Positions 45,406-54,370 of a stretch of 64,000 nt of DNA are shown piece by piece. The first letter of the stretch is position 1; every line of letters begins with the position of its first letter. This DNA comes from Wenyingzhuangia gilva (lineage in GTDB: Bacteria > Bacteroidota > Bacteroidia > Flavobacteriales > Flavobacteriaceae): NCBI RefSeq assembly GCF_030519655.1, contig NZ_JAUMIT010000001.1, positions 62,001 to 126,000 of the forward strand. The letters run 5' to 3'. A program made the translations under genes and the position numbers. Under the pieces are notes generated by a model. The model worked only from the letters and a program-made list of their open reading frames with translations. It was not told where the DNA came from and did not search any database.

Positions 45406-47859
45406 TTAATTTTTGATTACAAACTTTCCATTGGTTTTGTTTTTCCCAATTTCCTGAATGGTATAAAGATACACACCACTTGGTAGAGAAGTTTGATATA
45501 CAATTACATGATTGCTATTGCTTACTTTTATGGTTTGTTGATCTACTAATTTTCCTGCCATATTGTATACACTAATTGTAGGTGTGATCATATTTGCATC
45601 TACCAAAATTTGTGTTTGATTACTAAATGGATTAGGATATACTTGATTTTGTTGATGATCAATAAAATCAGTTCCTAATTTTTTTTGTTCAAAAGCAGTA
45701 TTTGTAAAAGCCACTTTTTCTATACTTAATTCAAACGGTTCAAAACTTTTTCCGTTTCCGTTGATGGAAAAAACAATTCTTTTTACATCTTCAATGGTCG
45801 CACTTTTCCCTTTTTGATCTTTAAAATCATGAATAGAAATATCATAACCCATGGCTACTTTACTGGCAGGAACTATATAACTAAATCTATCTTCCCAATC
45901 TTGTAAATCACTTTGCATTAAAATCAATTCAACATCGTGTGTACTTTTACTTTCAAATTTGATGACATTGTATTGATTTAACTTAAAACTTTGATCTCCT
46001 GCCAAAACTTGTCTAAAAGCATTTAAAGTATTTTTAATATTCCCTGAAGCATGAATACTTCTTTCTACAAGATGAATTCCTTCTGAAATTTCTTGTTCAG
46101 ACGTTTGAAAAACATCATATTGATTTAACTGAGCACTGGTTACTAAATAATCTAATCCCCAAGGACCATCAGCCAAATACAAAGCATCCATTTGCTTAGA
46201 AGTATTGCTTTTTACAGAAACACCAACATCGAATAAATAACCTGAATCTACTACAATAGAATCTAATCTACTTCCTGTTAACTGAAAAGTTTGCGTTAAC
46301 TGTTCTGTTTCTGATTGTTCTGTTTTTTTAATATTAGCATTAAATTCTAAAATTTTAGTGTTTGCATTGTTGATAATTTGTAAATGTATTTTTCCGTTTT
46401 TATAATATCCAGACTTTACAAATACCTGTGGAATTTTTTCAGTTTGTGAATCACTTACCAAACTTCCTTTTTCCTTAAACTTATCGATGATATTATTGGC
46501 AATAGCGAAAACTTGCCCGTTGTTAGCTCCCCAAACTTGAAAGTTATAATAACTCCCCTCTTTGTATTGATCAATATTCCAATAGCTACATAATTCGTAA
46601 GTATTCCCCTCTGCTTCTCTGATTGAAAAACTCAACGTATTTTCAACTTCTCCTCTATCTCTCAACAAACGAGCATGTATCATTTGGTGACCTCTTACTT
46701 TTACCAATCTTACATCTTCTAAAGTTGAACTATTTAATCTATCACAAATCGCTTTTGTATGATCGTACACTCCATTTGAACTATAAGATGCCAAAGCAGC
46801 AGCTATTCTATGCTCTCCTTGATAATAATCAATAGAATAAATTTCATCGGCATTGGTAATATCTACCAAATCTGTTGGGCTAGACACATATGAACTTTCA
46901 GTACCGAACATACCGTTTTCTGGAATATATTCTTCTAAAACACTTTTGTTAACAGCGCTAGTTTTCATTGTTCTGTAAGTGAGAACACTCATTTGCCTCG
47001 CTTTAGTGTTTGGCAAATTTTGTTTTACGCTACGCTTAAAATTACGTTTAGCAATTTTTTCAGCTAAAGTTCCATTACTTTCTAAACCTCCGTTGTTTGC
47101 AGAAGTAACATCTGTGGCAGAGCTTACTTTGTTAATATTACTGGCAACAATGGCTCTATAGGGTGTTGCTGTTACATAAAAAACAGCATCGTTAAAATCA
47201 TTATCACAAGAAGCATAATCTCTTCTAATATCTTCAAAACCTAAAATAATTCTTTCATTTTCTGGATCCTCTAACAATACGTTATGACTTCTCAAGATTT
47301 CATCACTTTCTGGATTGTAATCCGTGTTAGAATACAGTTGCCAAAGTCCATTAGTCACACGTCCTTTCCAAGCATCTGCCAACAATACCCAGCCAATACT
47401 TGTTCCCGCTTCAAAGTCGCCAATTTTTACTTTATCACCGGGCAACAAACTACCACCACTATACAATTCAGACACATTAGGAAAAACAATAGTGATGTCT
47501 TCTGGATTTGGTTTTTGAACATTCACATCATTAGTATTATAGGTATAAAATCCTAGTACATTTTTATACCCTGCTCCTTCGGTTACATAAGTCACAAAAA
47601 CCTCAGCACGTTCGCTTAAATGAATATCGGTATCGTATCCTGAACTAATATAATGAGGGTTAAAATCTGGTACAGGATATCCTTCTGGCAAAGCATTGTG
47701 AACCATTGTTAAAGTAGCTTCATCAATTTCATCTGGAACGTCCATTAAATATTCTGGAGTTCCATCGGAAGTATAGCTTCCTAAAAAATTATAATTCTGA
47801 GCTTTTACCCCAAAATTAACTGCAATAAAAGTGATGATAAAAAATAATATAGGTTTCAT
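45406..47859 (-). CDS. T9SS-secreted LruC/DUF4114 surface protein
   Basis: The 817-residue protein has a signal peptide (cleaved after VKAQ). Its N-terminal LruC/DUF4114-type region spans about 60-235, with ILGFEDIRRDYASCDNDFNDAVFYV near 207-231 as the acidic, probably calcium-binding, signature. Residues 300-480 and 480-720 are beta-rich regions I cannot name. The last 75 residues are a type A T9SS sorting domain (VYPNPFSNQTQI, ISVYNMAGKLV, LPSGVYLYTI, KFVIKN). It is therefore exported across the outer membrane and probably anchored or released. An own promoter box TAGTTTTG lies upstream. Confidence 0.88.
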   Translation of the reverse strand: MKPILFFIITFIAVNFGVKAQNYNFLGSYTSDGTPEYLMDVPDEIDEATLTMVHNALPEGYPVPDFNPHYISSGYDTDIHLSERAEVFVTYVTEGAGYKNVLGFYTYNTNDVNVQKPNPEDITIVFPNVSELYSGGSLLPGDKVKIGDFEAGTSIGWVLLADAWKGRVTNGLWQLYSNTDYNPESDEILRSHNVLLEDPENERIILGFEDIRRDYASCDNDFNDAVFYVTATPYRAIVASNINKVSSATDVTSANNGGLESNGTLAEKIAKRNFKRSVKQNLPNTKARQMSVLTYRTMKTSAVNKSVLEEYIPENGMFGTESSYVSSPTDLVDITNADEIYSIDYYQGEHRIAAALASYSSNGVYDHTKAICDRLNSSTLEDVRLVKVRGHQMIHARLLRDRGEVENTLSFSIREAEGNTYELCSYWNIDQYKEGSYYNFQVWGANNGQVFAIANNIIDKFKEKGSLVSDSQTEKIPQVFVKSGYYKNGKIHLQIINNANTKILEFNANIKKTEQSETEQLTQTFQLTGSRLDSIVVDSGYLFDVGVSVKSNTSKQMDALYLADGPWGLDYLVTSAQLNQYDVFQTSEQEISEGIHLVERSIHASGNIKNTLNAFRQVLAGDQSFKLNQYNVIKFESKSTHDVELILMQSDLQDWEDRFSYIVPASKVAMGYDISIHDFKDQKGKSATIEDVKRIVFSINGNGKSFEPFELSIEKVAFTNTAFEQKKLGTDFIDHQQNQVYPNPFSNQTQILVDANMITPTISVYNMAGKLVDQQTIKVSNSNHVIVYQTSLPSGVYLYTIQEIGKNKTNGKFVIKN

Positions 47860-47876
47860 GTGTCTGTTTTTTAAAA

Positions 47877-47884
47877 CAAAACTA
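47877..47884 (-). promoter_or_regulatory. -7 box of the LruC gene promoter
   Basis: On the minus strand TAGTTTTG reads from 47884 to 47877, a perfect TAnnTTTG, 18 bases before the ATG. The -33 element is not clear. Confidence 0.5.
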
Positions 47885-47971
47885 CGGCACCTATAACATT
47901 CTTTTTAAGCAGATTAGATGATTGAACAATTACTATCGACAAATGGTAAATATCTTTCTTTTTATTGATGA

Positions 47972-48961
47972 TTACTCAACCTCTTTTAAGGTTCTCTTTC
48001 CAATTCTATTGGCCGCAATAGCCAAAATAACAATTTGAGTGATGTGATAAACCATGACCGGTAGTAAATACAAACTTGCACTTACATTGTTGGCAAAAAT
48101 AATATTGACCATGGCTGATGCATGCACCAAAGATTTTTTTGTACCGCAAAAAGTGGCCGTAATTCTATCGGCTATAGAAAGTTTTAATTTTAAAGAAATA
48201 TAATAAATCACTCCAATAACAAACCAAAACAAAACAAAAACAGTGCTAAAAAGAAATACAAAATTTAACCAACTAATACCATCAAACATATGAGCCAATA
48301 TAGAAGTACAAAAACTAGCATATACTATTAAAACAATAATGGTTTTATCGTACAAAGCAATTTTAGCGCTATTCTTTTTTGCAATATGCCCTAATTTTTT
48401 GTTGAGCAACAATCCTATCACCAGAGGCAATAATATTTGAATAATCAATTTTAGAAAAACATCTCCTAAAGACATTCCTCCAGATTGACTTACAATAATT
48501 CCTATCCAAAGCGGTGTAACAAAAGCTCCGATTAAACCAGAAATACTAGCGTTAAAAATAGCTGACGGCACATTCCCTTTGGCCAAAGAAACCATAACTA
48601 CTGATGAAGAAACGGTTGAAGGCAAAGCTGCTAAGAAGAACAATCCAATCCAAAAAGTTTCTCCTACCAAACTAATTAACAAAGGTTTTAATCCTAATAA
48701 AATTAAAGGAAAAAGCACAAAAGTACTCAGTTGAATTAATACATGAAGTTTGTAGTTTTTTAATCCTTGAGCAACTTCTGTAAATGATAATTTTAATCCA
48801 TAGAAAAAGAAAATAAACCCAATTCCAATTTCTGTTACTTGTTTTAAGTGTAAAGTACCTGCTCCAGTTGGGAATAAAAAAGCAATAATAATGGCAGAAA
48901 AAAGTGACAAAATAAACTTGTCTATTTTTATGTTTTTAAAACGGGGTAAAGCAACATTCAT
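47972..48961 (-). CDS. Bile acid:sodium symporter family protein (SBF-like)
   Basis: The 329-residue inner-membrane protein has about nine to ten helices and belongs to the SBF-like/YfeH group. Recognisable motifs are GIGFIFFFYGLKLS near 46-59, FFLAALPSTVSSSVVMVSLAKGNVPSAIFNASISGLIGAFVTPLW near 108-152, and TATFCGTKKSLVHASAMVNIIF near 265. Related proteins use sodium to import organic anions, but the substrate for this branch is unknown. It stands alone, with 112-base and 205-base AT-rich gaps on either side and no other genes in them. Confidence 0.9.
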   Translation of the reverse strand: MNVALPRFKNIKIDKFILSLFSAIIIAFLFPTGAGTLHLKQVTEIGIGFIFFFYGLKLSFTEVAQGLKNYKLHVLIQLSTFVLFPLILLGLKPLLISLVGETFWIGLFFLAALPSTVSSSVVMVSLAKGNVPSAIFNASISGLIGAFVTPLWIGIIVSQSGGMSLGDVFLKLIIQILLPLVIGLLLNKKLGHIAKKNSAKIALYDKTIIVLIVYASFCTSILAHMFDGISWLNFVFLFSTVFVLFWFVIGVIYYISLKLKLSIADRITATFCGTKKSLVHASAMVNIIFANNVSASLYLLPVMVYHITQIVILAIAANRIGKRTLKEVE

Positions 48962-49166
48962 ATTGATGATTCAAATATATATTTGTTGGCTAAATTAGCA
49001 TATTCCTAAAAGAGTTTTCCTTTAATTCTTCAACTTTTTTATTGAATTTTAATCATTTATAATTTCTATCAAAAACAAATTAACATTCCTTTTTTTGATG
49101 TTTTTATCTGCTATATTTTAAATAATTACATAAGTTTGATTAAAATGCTATTTAAATAAATTTCTT

Positions 49167-51989
49167 ATGAAAAAAATTACCTTCCTATTATCGGTTGTAT
49201 TGATTGCTGCTTGTAACACAGTTAATAAAATCCAACAAGAAAACACCAACAAAACCATTGCTAATATTCCTATAGATTCTATGGTAAAAACAGGCGTTTT
49301 AAGTAACGGTATGACTTATTATGTTAGACAAAATGACAAACCAGAACAAAAAGTAGAATTTAGATTGATTGTAAAAGCGGGTTCTATTTTAGAAAATGAG
49401 AAACAATTAGGATTGGCTCATTTTATGGAACATATGAACTTTAACGGTTCTAAAAATTTTGATAAAAATGAGTTGGTTAGTTACTTGCAAAGTATTGGAG
49501 TAAAGTTTGGGGCACATCTAAATGCTTACACTAGTTTTGACGAAACGGTTTATATTTTACCCATTCCAACAGATGATGATGAAAAACTAGAAAAAGGAAT
49601 TCAGATTATAGAAGATTGGGCTTTTAATGCATCGTTAACAGAAGAAGAAATTGACAAAGAAAGAGGCGTTGTTTTAGAAGAATACCGACTTGGTTTGGGA
49701 GCTGATAAAAGAATGATGAAAGAATATCTCCCAAAATTAATGTATAATTCTCGTTATGCAGAACGTTTGCCAATTGGTACCAAAGAGGTTTTAGAAAACT
49801 TTTCATACGATGATTTAAAGCAATTCTACAAAGATTGGTACAGACCTGATTTAATGGCCATTGTTGCGGTAGGTGATGTAGATGTAAATATTTTAGAGCA
49901 AAAAATCAAAACTCACTTTGAAAAATATCCTGCTGTTAAAAACCCAAAAGAACGTAAAGAATATAAGGTTCCTAACCATGAAGAAACTTTTGTAGCTATA
50001 GAAGCAGACAAAGAAGCATCAAGATCTATTGTTAGACTTTATTACAAAGATTTAAAAGAAGCAAAACCGATGACTTCATTAGAGGATTATAAAAAACATC
50101 TTATCGAAGATCTTTTCAGTAAAATGATCAATCAAAGGTTAGATGAATTAACCACCAATGAAAATCCACCATTTTTATATGGATATAGTGCGCATGGAGA
50201 TACTTGGGCAAAATCTAAACAAGCATATCAATCGGTAGCTTTAACTGGAGAAACAGGTCAATTAGAAGCTTTAAAAACTTTAGCTACAGAAAACGAAAGA
50301 GTGTTACGCTACGGATTTAATGCTAGTGAATTAGACAGAGCTAAAGAAGCTTTGTTAAAATCTATGGAACATGCTTATCAAGAAAAAGACAAAACAGAAT
50401 CTAAGAGATATGCTAGTGAATACATTCAAAACTTTTTAGAGCAAACTCCTATTCCTGGTATCAAATGGGAATTACAAGCAGTTCAAAATATTTTACCTAC
50501 AATTGATATAAACGACTGTAACCAACTAGTTCAAAAATACATTCATAACAATAACAGAGTAATTGTTTTCACAGGTCCAAAAAAAGAAGGATTACAAAAA
50601 GTAACAGAAGCCGATGTTTTAAACACCTTAAATCTTGTAAAATCGGCCAATATAGAACCTTATAAAGATATTACTTTTGCAGAGGGATTGATGAAAGAAA
50701 TGCCTAAAAAAGGAAGTATTGTTTCAATTAGCAACGATACTATTTTTAATACAAAAACCTTAACGTTAAGTAATGGTGTATTGGTTACTTATAAAAAAAC
50801 AAACTTTAAAAACAACCAAATTCTATTTTCAGGTTTTAAATATGGAGGAACTTCTTTATACACAGATGAGGAATACAAAAAAACCAATTTGGGTACAAAC
50901 GCTTTAACTGAATCTGGTTTAAATGGTTATTCTAAAACCGACTTAGCAAAACTATTAACTGGAAAGTTGGTAACTGTAAATCCATACATTAGTAATCTTA
51001 GTGAAGGATTTAATGGTTCTACTACACCTGAAGATTTTGAAGTTTTATTCCAGCTAACCAACCTTTGTATAACCAAGTTAGATTATGATGAAAAAGCTTA
51101 TAATTCTAACAAAAACAAGATGCAAGCTTATTTAAAAAACATCCTTTCCAATCCTTCTACTTATTTTTCTGTAGAGTTCTCAAAATTTCTTAATCAGAAC
51201 AATAAAAGATATACCGGTATTCCAACTGATAAAGATTGGGAAAACACCGATTTTAAATTGGCATATCAAAAATATAAAGAGTTGTTTTCTAATGCCAATG
51301 GATTCCACTTCTACTTTGTAGGAAGTTTTGACGAAGACAAATTAAAAGAATATGCAGAACTTTATTTAGCAAGCTTACCATCAAAAAACACAAAAGACAG
51401 TTATAAAAATATTGATAGCAAACCTCTGTCTGGAAATTTGGAAAAAATTATCACCAAAGGTTCTGAACCAAAGAGTTTGGTCAGAATTATTTATCAAGGA
51501 ACTACAGACAACAATACAAAAGATGCTTATTACTTAAAAAGTTTAGGAGAATTATTAACCATTAAATTAATTGAAGAATTAAGAGAATCTGAAAGTGGCG
51601 TGTACGGAGTTGGAGCTAGAGGTAGCATGAACAAACTTCCGTTTGCCACCTATAACTTTAGTATTTCTTTCCCATGTGGTCCAGAAAATGTAGACAAACT
51701 AAAAGCTAAAACCTTTGAGGAGATTGAAAAAATTAAAAACAATGGTGTTTCTGAAAAAGATTTAAATAAAATTAAAGAAACGCAGTTATTGGAATTAAAA
51801 GAAGCACAAAAAACAAATAATTACTGGCTTGGTCAACTACAAAACAGTGATTACAACCAAACTGATAGAAATAAAATTTTAGAAGCTGAAGATAAAATCA
51901 AAAAATTATCGGTAAAAGATTTACAAAAAACTGCAAAAAAGTATTTAAACAACAACAGAATTATAGGAATCTTAAACCCTGAAAAATAA
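49167..51989 (+). CDS. M16 family zinc metallopeptidase lipoprotein
   Basis: The 940-residue protein begins with a lipoprotein signal (VVLIAACNT lipobox). The N-terminal peptidase half has the inverted zinc motif H85-F-M-E88-H89 (HFMEHMNFNG). The third ligand Glu stands in RGVVLEEYRLG, about 80 residues on. Two further M16C-like domains (about 200-500 and 520-930) form the closing clamshell; the second peptidase-like half has no HXXEH. It lies in the periplasm or outer membrane and degrades peptides. It has its own terminator. Confidence 0.94.
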   Translation: MKKITFLLSVVLIAACNTVNKIQQENTNKTIANIPIDSMVKTGVLSNGMTYYVRQNDKPEQKVEFRLIVKAGSILENEKQLGLAHFMEHMNFNGSKNFDKNELVSYLQSIGVKFGAHLNAYTSFDETVYILPIPTDDDEKLEKGIQIIEDWAFNASLTEEEIDKERGVVLEEYRLGLGADKRMMKEYLPKLMYNSRYAERLPIGTKEVLENFSYDDLKQFYKDWYRPDLMAIVAVGDVDVNILEQKIKTHFEKYPAVKNPKERKEYKVPNHEETFVAIEADKEASRSIVRLYYKDLKEAKPMTSLEDYKKHLIEDLFSKMINQRLDELTTNENPPFLYGYSAHGDTWAKSKQAYQSVALTGETGQLEALKTLATENERVLRYGFNASELDRAKEALLKSMEHAYQEKDKTESKRYASEYIQNFLEQTPIPGIKWELQAVQNILPTIDINDCNQLVQKYIHNNNRVIVFTGPKKEGLQKVTEADVLNTLNLVKSANIEPYKDITFAEGLMKEMPKKGSIVSISNDTIFNTKTLTLSNGVLVTYKKTNFKNNQILFSGFKYGGTSLYTDEEYKKTNLGTNALTESGLNGYSKTDLAKLLTGKLVTVNPYISNLSEGFNGSTTPEDFEVLFQLTNLCITKLDYDEKAYNSNKNKMQAYLKNILSNPSTYFSVEFSKFLNQNNKRYTGIPTDKDWENTDFKLAYQKYKELFSNANGFHFYFVGSFDEDKLKEYAELYLASLPSKNTKDSYKNIDSKPLSGNLEKIITKGSEPKSLVRIIYQGTTDNNTKDAYYLKSLGELLTIKLIEELRESESGVYGVGARGSMNKLPFATYNFSISFPCGPENVDKLKAKTFEEIEKIKNNGVSEKDLNKIKETQLLELKEAQKTNNYWLGQLQNSDYNQTDRNKILEAEDKIKKLSVKDLQKTAKKYLNNNRIIGILNPEK

Positions 51990-51994
51990 AACAC

Positions 51995-52030
51995 ATATCC
52001 CCACAAAGAACAAACTTGTGGGGATATTAT
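51995..52030 (+). terminator. Hairpin terminator after the M16 peptidase gene
   Basis: ATATCCCCACAA (51995-52006) pairs perfectly with TTGTGGGGATAT (52016-52027). The following tail is only weakly T-rich. Confidence 0.65.
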
Positions 52031-52116
52031 TATATACAACAAAGCCCGCATAACCAAACAACTTTACACGGACTTTGCATTCTAAACTAACAAACTAAAT
52101 ATTTTAATAGACCCTA

Positions 52117-53667
52117 TCAATTTTGTGTTGAAAGGATCGTTACTACTGATTTTTCAGGAATCACAAGTTCTTCTGTTTTTATATTTTGATATCTCAAATT
52201 CAACTTATAATTTGTAGTGTAACTACTGATTGCTTTATAATGATGATTTTTAAAATTTAATTTCACAATTCGCTTTTCATTACAATTATTAACAATCACC
52301 GTTGTAATTATTTTTTCCTTTTTGTTTTGATAAGAGGATATCAACAATTTAGAATCTGTGCTTTCCGTTGCTATTCTAACATCGTTGGGTCTTATAAAAC
52401 GACTATAATTTCCTAATGTCCATAACATTTTACTCTCGTAAAAATTTCCATCTTGTTTATTCTTATCAATATAAATCAACCCGTCTTTATAGTCGTAAGG
52501 TGATATTGCTACCCACCATTGCCAAGAAGAAGCTTGAGCAAATACCAAGTCATTATGAATTACTTTTGCCAAATACAAAGCAGATGTCATTCCTAAATCT
52601 CTTTTATTTCCATCTATTTCTCCACTATTTCCTCCTAAAATACAATATTCCGACATCCAATATTTTAAACCTGATATGTTATCAATAGCTTTATATAGTT
52701 CTTTTCTTTTATTGACTGCAACATCGTTGGGTGACGTTGTAAAATAACTATGACCAGAAATAGTTTTACTTACATTTGATAAATCTCCTATATAATTTGA
52801 GGAGTTTGAGTTAAAAAAAGCATCAATCTGTGTAGACCTAAACGGTTTGTCATCTTTTTGATACAGATAATCAATTTTAGCAGCCTCAGCAATATCTATT
52901 TTAGTTTTTAATTTTTTATCCACTAAACTTTTATTTAGTGCTTTGGTAATTCCAGCAATATCACTATTGGTAAAAGGAGTTCCTTCTTGACCTCCATCTG
53001 ACCAATCCCATTGAGGTTCGTTTACTGGGCTAATATAGTCTACTGTTAATCCCATCTTATTTAACCCTTCAACAACAGTCGTTAAATAATCTGCATAAAA
53101 AACAAACTGATCTTTATCTAAATTAGGCTGTTTATTTGAGGCATAAGCTTTCTTGTTTTTAGTAATGTTTACAGGAGGACTGTTAAGAAACATCAATAAT
53201 TTAGATACTTTTCTTTCTTTAGCTGCTTTGGCAAACCATATTTGTCCTTTTTGCCTATCCCAATTATAAGTACCATCAGCTTCTAAAAAAGACTCTGCTC
53301 TTCTCCATTCATCTTTAATACCACTCTCACTCCCTTGTTCTGCGCTTCCTGCACCAACATTAAAACGCCAAATAGACAATCCTATTCCTATTGGATTTTG
53401 ATACTCATCTACTTCCGTACTAAACAATAAATCTGCTATGGCTTCTCTTTTTACTAATGGCCAGTTGCCAACAAATTGTGTTGACCAAGCATCAGAAGCC
53501 CCAAAATGATCTATAATTTGATATTCTTCGTTTTCATCAATCTCAATGGTTACAAAATCTGTTGAATCTTTTGTTTGTTCTATACTTTTTGACTGACTAT
53601 AGGCAGGAAAAATAGTGACGAAAAAAAAGGCTGTAAATAGGGTGATGAATATTTTATTGATAATCAT
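52117..53667 (-). CDS. GH30 family glycoside hydrolase (endo-beta-1,6-galactanase-like)
   Basis: The 516-residue secreted enzyme (signal cleaved near AYSQ) has a (beta/alpha)8 domain. The acid/base Glu 217 lies in SPVNEPQWDWSDGGQEGTP and the nucleophile Glu 340 in KYWMSEYCILGG. A small beta-sandwich follows at the C-terminus. ASDAWSTQFVGNWP and IGLSIWRFNVGAGSAEQG are like the beta-1,6-galactanase branch of GH30. Other GH30 specificities (glucan, xylan) remain possible. It is separated from the SusCD operon by a terminator and by 178 bases that carry a tandem AAATAGTTTT repeat. Confidence 0.9.
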   Translation of the reverse strand: MIINKIFITLFTAFFFVTIFPAYSQSKSIEQTKDSTDFVTIEIDENEEYQIIDHFGASDAWSTQFVGNWPLVKREAIADLLFSTEVDEYQNPIGIGLSIWRFNVGAGSAEQGSESGIKDEWRRAESFLEADGTYNWDRQKGQIWFAKAAKERKVSKLLMFLNSPPVNITKNKKAYASNKQPNLDKDQFVFYADYLTTVVEGLNKMGLTVDYISPVNEPQWDWSDGGQEGTPFTNSDIAGITKALNKSLVDKKLKTKIDIAEAAKIDYLYQKDDKPFRSTQIDAFFNSNSSNYIGDLSNVSKTISGHSYFTTSPNDVAVNKRKELYKAIDNISGLKYWMSEYCILGGNSGEIDGNKRDLGMTSALYLAKVIHNDLVFAQASSWQWWVAISPYDYKDGLIYIDKNKQDGNFYESKMLWTLGNYSRFIRPNDVRIATESTDSKLLISSYQNKKEKIITTVIVNNCNEKRIVKLNFKNHHYKAISSYTTNYKLNLRYQNIKTEELVIPEKSVVTILSTQN

Positions 53668-53670
53668 TTT

Positions 53671-53690
53671 TAAAACTATTTAAAACTATT
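53671..53690 (-). repeat. Tandem 10-base repeat before the GH30 gene
   Basis: TAAAACTATT occurs twice in tandem at 53671-53690, just upstream of the GH30 ATG. On the minus strand it contains TAGTTTTA, close to a -7 box, so the promoter element may be duplicated. Confidence 0.4.
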
Positions 53691-53783
53691 TAGAAGTTAT
53701 AAAATAACTAATTATTTCAATGGAAGATAGAGGATAAATTGAGACAAATAATGGTGTAAAATCATTTTCACATACTTTTTTAA

Positions 53784-53820
53784 TAAAAAAAACCTTCAAG
53801 TAAAAACTTGAAGGTTTTTT
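53784..53820. terminator. Terminator of the SusCD-protease operon
   Basis: AACCTTCAAG (53791-53800) pairs perfectly with CTTGAAGGTT (53807-53816), with A-run and T-run of seven or more on the sides. It lies 26 bases past the DUF3347 gene stop on the minus strand. Confidence 0.88.
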
Positions 53821-53845
53821 GGGAAGATTAATATTTAAGGGTTGT

Positions 53846-54370
53846 TTATTTTAAACTTGCCTTTACCTCTCCACAGGTTAACATATTTTTAGGATAAAAA
53901 GGATTTTCTATTTTATCACTATCACTAACCCATTTTGCATTTGTCATTGGACAAACTTGTAAATATAGCGTAACATTTTTTGCTTTAAGCTTGTCTGCGA
54001 TTTGCCAAAATTTAGAAGAAAGTGTTTGAAAAATATTACGTTGCTTATTAATATTTCCAGTATCAATTAACTCAGTAGCTAACTCAATTATTTCTCTTCT
54101 AATTTTCACAGCTTCATTCATTTGAGCTAATTTTAATTTTTTAAATTTAAACTTACCCAAAGATTCTTTTAATTGACTTGCATTTTTTTTTACGGATAAA
54201 CTATCTGAAATTATAAGGCTGTTTTTTAAAAGCAAATAATTATCTGTAATTTCCTTTTTTAACTCTTCTCTTTTTTCCACCAAATCAGGAGTAACCTCTT
54301 GATATGAGCTTGTTTGAGCCTGAGATAAATAACTTATACTTAGTAAGACTATTAAAATTAAATTTTTCAT
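53846..54370 (-). CDS. DUF3347-like periplasmic protein
   Basis: The 174-residue protein has a signal peptide (cleaved near LSQAQ), a helical middle region and a C-terminal QVCPMTNAKWVSDSDKIENP, then FYPKNMLTCGEV (about 138-170). The C-P-M and L-T-C-G motifs are typical of DUF3347, a domain found with copper or heavy-metal proteins. Metal binding by the Cys/Met residues is inferred. The start overlaps the protease stop by 4 bases (ATGA), so the two are translationally coupled. It is the last gene of the operon. Confidence 0.78.
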   Translation of the reverse strand: MKNLILIVLLSISYLSQAQTSSYQEVTPDLVEKREELKKEITDNYLLLKNSLIISDSLSVKKNASQLKESLGKFKFKKLKLAQMNEAVKIRREIIELATELIDTGNINKQRNIFQTLSSKFWQIADKLKAKNVTLYLQVCPMTNAKWVSDSDKIENPFYPKNMLTCGEVKASLK